This document shows, one piece after another, positions 61,441 through 64,000 of a stretch of DNA of 64,000 nt. Each line of letters starts with the position of its first letter. Positions within the stretch are counted from its first letter, which is position 1. Under the pieces are notes generated by a model. The model saw only the letters and a list, made by a program, of their open reading frames with translations. It searched no databases and was not told the DNA's origin. Source of the DNA: Orbilia blumenaviensis (Eukaryota; Ascomycota; Orbiliomycetes; Orbiliales; Orbiliaceae); the NCBI GenBank assembly GCA_036872755.1, contig JAVHNS010000001.1, positions 4,030,001-4,094,000 on the forward strand, written 5' to 3'. Both the position numbers and the translations under genes were made by a program.

Positions 61441-64000
61441 TGGGCCCGATCAATAAATCGCTTCCTTTTTAAATTTTATAGAGATAGTGGCCAATAAGAG
61501 GCGTCAGACGTCGGGTTGCCCTGTGAAAGTGACGGTGTATTCCTTCAAAATTATTGCGCCTACGCCGTCATAGTCCCAAAGAAATTCGTCGGAATCAATT
61601 TCAAGTCGTCTGCGAAAGAAAAAAAGAAAAAAAGAAAAGGGTAGTGGAATCGTTATATCTATGGGTAGAGCGATTCGTTAGTATTGGTGGGCCCAACAGA
61701 TATTACACATGTTGCAACGTTATAACTCTATGGGTAGGTATCAGAAACATCATCATACATTTCAAGTTTCCCTCCAAAGACCTGTGGCTTTTTTTAAACA
61801 CTGATATAAAATCGATAGGCAAAGTATTTTTTTTGTCGTTCAAATGTGTCGCAAAAAAGGAGACCCTCCAAGTATATGTTAACTCTTTTTGTTAATATTG
61901 TGTAGTTATTTTGATTGCGATGAAAGATATCCTGATCTCTCGGTGACGAATCGACAGATTGAAACGAGTGTGGCTGTTCGAGTGCTGTAAAAACCGAATT
62001 GCGAACTATCCTCCCAGAGTGAATTGCAATACGAGAAAAAAAACTAGTCGTGAGTTTCTAAAATCCGGAAGAAACGCTGTTCTGTTATTCTTTTCGAGGG
62101 GCCCCTTGTGTATCCGTTCGAAATCAACCGGCGGACTGTCGACCAAAAGGGATGGACAGAAAAGAGACGTTGAGAGGCTTCTATGGTGTTGGAAATACCA
62201 AAGTCGAGATTGTCGTATCTGCCTCAAAAAATAATAAACCCTTGCGGGAACGAGGTGAAAGAGAGTTGAAATGAAAGAAAGCGAAAGTCGGAACTGTCAA
62301 AAAAAAAAAGGATCGAAAGGAAATTTTGATCAATGCACGACAGAAAGGAGTACATCTGCAAACGAGAATAACCAGCCGCGAGAAAGAAGGGGTCGAAAGG
62401 TCGGGTCTTGGTACAATTTGGGTGGGAGGGAAGGGTCTTGCCCACTGTGTCAGAACCGTCTCCGCTATTAATCGACCCCCCTAACGGAGAACTAGTGCGG
62501 TTGTACCTAATTTCTCTCAACCGTCCTACCATAGGGTGGTAATCCACATCCTCTCGGCCCTGGTGCACATAAGCTGAGCAGAACTCCCTGGTTACCTTCA
62601 AGGAGAGCGGCGGTGCTGCGGAGTAACATTCTCTTGTTGTCGCTGGCTTCGGCCCTCATTCCTTTGTCATGAGATGATAGTTACAGGTACTCAACTAACC
62701 TATCAATTTCTCTCAGAATGGCCTGGCGAAATTCGAAATGAAGAGCTGAGGACCAGGCTCGACAAACAAAGACATGCTATTCAGAGACACGAAATTGGCT
62801 TTGCAGCTCCCAACTTCCAACAGCTCGGTCCTCTGAGCCTTCATTCGTTGGGTGGGCTCTTCCATCGAAAATAATTTCGATGCCTCTTGGCCTATCAAGG
62901 GCCAGATTGCCCCTCTCAGCATGGCATGAGTTTTGCGCTTGCTCGCTTGAGAAATCTGAGGAGAACGACCCCTTTTCGGTCGTTGCACACAGCCAGCAGG
63001 CTGACGGCCTAAGGGCAGGGGTCTCCGACCTGTTCCTGCAGTTCGCCTGCAAGTAAGTCACCGCTTTTTTTGGCCCCGGCATTCCCTCCTGCACGGAAGG
63101 TTTAAGCATGGCTGTGGCCAGGGGATGGCCTGGCTGAAACGGGCTCATGCAGCCAATCCTGATGGAACTGTAGTGGGGTGGGGAGAATGGCCCTTGGCAG
63201 CTGTTGAACAAGGTCGACCAATCGTATCATGCTGGTGTCACCAGTCAGGCGCACTTCCCTCGATGCCAGTCGCATTCGTTCGGAACAAAGGTCTATAAAC
63301 GTGTCGACCGTCGATAAAGATTTTTCTTTTGGTCTCACAATTACATCTCGTGGGATGTTTTGTTGTTGGGTCATCTCCGTTGGAAGACGATGCCCAGATT
63401 TTTCCCCCGCTTCTTTTTCCTCTTTCTCTCAACCTGGGTTCTCGATACTACCTTGAATAGGATGTGGTGGTGCATCACATCTGAAATTAACCATCCTTGT
63501 CGAGCAAGGTCTTCAAAAGGCGTGATATAACTGCCAACAACCACATAAGCGCCTCCATCTAACCTCCAGAATTCAGTTTATCGATGGCTACCTGGTATTT
63601 GCATCAGATTTGAGACGTCAAGACGTTGCCACTTCCTTCGGGCAGCAATGCCGTTGAGATAAGCGCTTTTAGTTCAATCAGATTTTGACGGAAGCCTCTG
63701 GTACTGGCTCTTCATCACAGGGCAAACCGAAGTTGCGATCCTCCATAATTTTAAGGAGACAGGGGTTCCACATGGACGCCTCTCAGAAATTCTCAGTCAC
63801 CACTGACGTAGCCGCACAATCAAAATCTATCGCCTTATCGAACAATTGCTTCTATTTGGTAAAGACTGATCTTCTTTGCATAAACGCTGGGTCGGAATGC
63901 AAACGCCGCAGACAGATGGACGGGTATCATAACATAGCGTAACAAGCAAATTCGTTCCTCATATTCTCCGTCGGTTCGTATTTCGAGCCTTTCTCGATTT
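61441..64000. other. right-end interval, about 2.6 kb, no gene seen
   Basis: Upstream region of the kelch-type gene. No frame exceeds 144 codons and none has family features. A gene entering from the right cannot be excluded for the last few hundred bases. Confidence 0.5.

Overview
The window is nuclear DNA of a filamentous ascomycete (Pezizomycotina). The evidence is short introns (52-146 bp, nearly all GT..AG with a CTAAC/CTAAT-like branch point), gene families typical of these fungi (Zn2Cys6 regulator, CFEM protein, NDR kinase of the COT1 type, fungal GT31, choline/GABA-type permease, F-box protein) and long intergenic spacers with homopolymers and microsatellites. The class cannot be fixed from this sequence alone. 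The spacing and gene set would suit an early-diverging class such as Orbiliomycetes or Pezizomycetes, but that is a weak guess. No rRNA, tRNA, CRISPR array or intact transposon was seen.

Layout. 0-7 kb: the 3' part of a Vrl1-like ankyrin/PX/BAR endosomal protein, a small MGYTHYW-family protein, and a Zn2Cys6 transcription factor on the minus strand with long pyrimidine-rich (sense-strand) flanks. 6.6-19.7 kb: about 13 kb with no supportable gene, in two parts: a strand-asymmetric low-complexity stretch to about 9.4 kb, then ordinary-composition DNA with no long reading frame. 19.7-27.4 kb: a compact housekeeping block with the splicing factor CWF19 (minus) divergent from GPN1 GTPase (plus), then the Prp19-complex factor CLF1 (plus), convergent with a small charged protein (minus). 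29.9-31 kb: a CFEM-type single-pass membrane protein. 33.6-36.6 kb: TIM54 and eIF3h in tandem on the minus strand. 37.9-41.5 kb: an APC-family permease (plus) and a three-finger C2H2 protein resembling INO80 subunit Iec1 (minus). 43.6-45.9 kb: a class I glutamine-amidotransferase-like protein that has lost its nucleophile, convergent with an SDR oxidoreductase of the yeast YMR226C type. 47-50.6 kb: an F-box-like protein (plus) and a fungal GT31-like glycosyltransferase (minus). 53.9-57.8 kb: the NDR kinase COT1/Cbk1 (minus) divergent from mitochondrial ribosomal protein uS11m (plus). 59.2-61.4 kb: a large kelch/beta-propeller single-pass membrane protein (minus). The last 2.5 kb looks empty.

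The genes do not form a metabolic cluster. The main functional theme is RNA and protein biogenesis: two spliceosome factors and the RNA polymerase II assembly GTPase lie within 7 kb, with eIF3h, TIM54 and uS11m elsewhere. The observations most worth checking are: (1) the kinase gene, whose last intron carries a 31-nt A run on the sense strand just before the codons for the end of the regulatory hydrophobic motif, and whose leader has a 125-codon upstream ORF ending in an ATGA overlap with the kinase start; (2) the amidotransferase-like protein with Cys to Asn and His to Leu changes at the catalytic triad; (3) the MGYTHYW protein; (4) an acid-free 47-residue in-frame extension on the SDR that looks like an optional mitochondrial presequence; (5) the 13 kb gene-free interval. 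Exon coordinates were derived by hand and checked for reading-frame continuity; none has transcript support.
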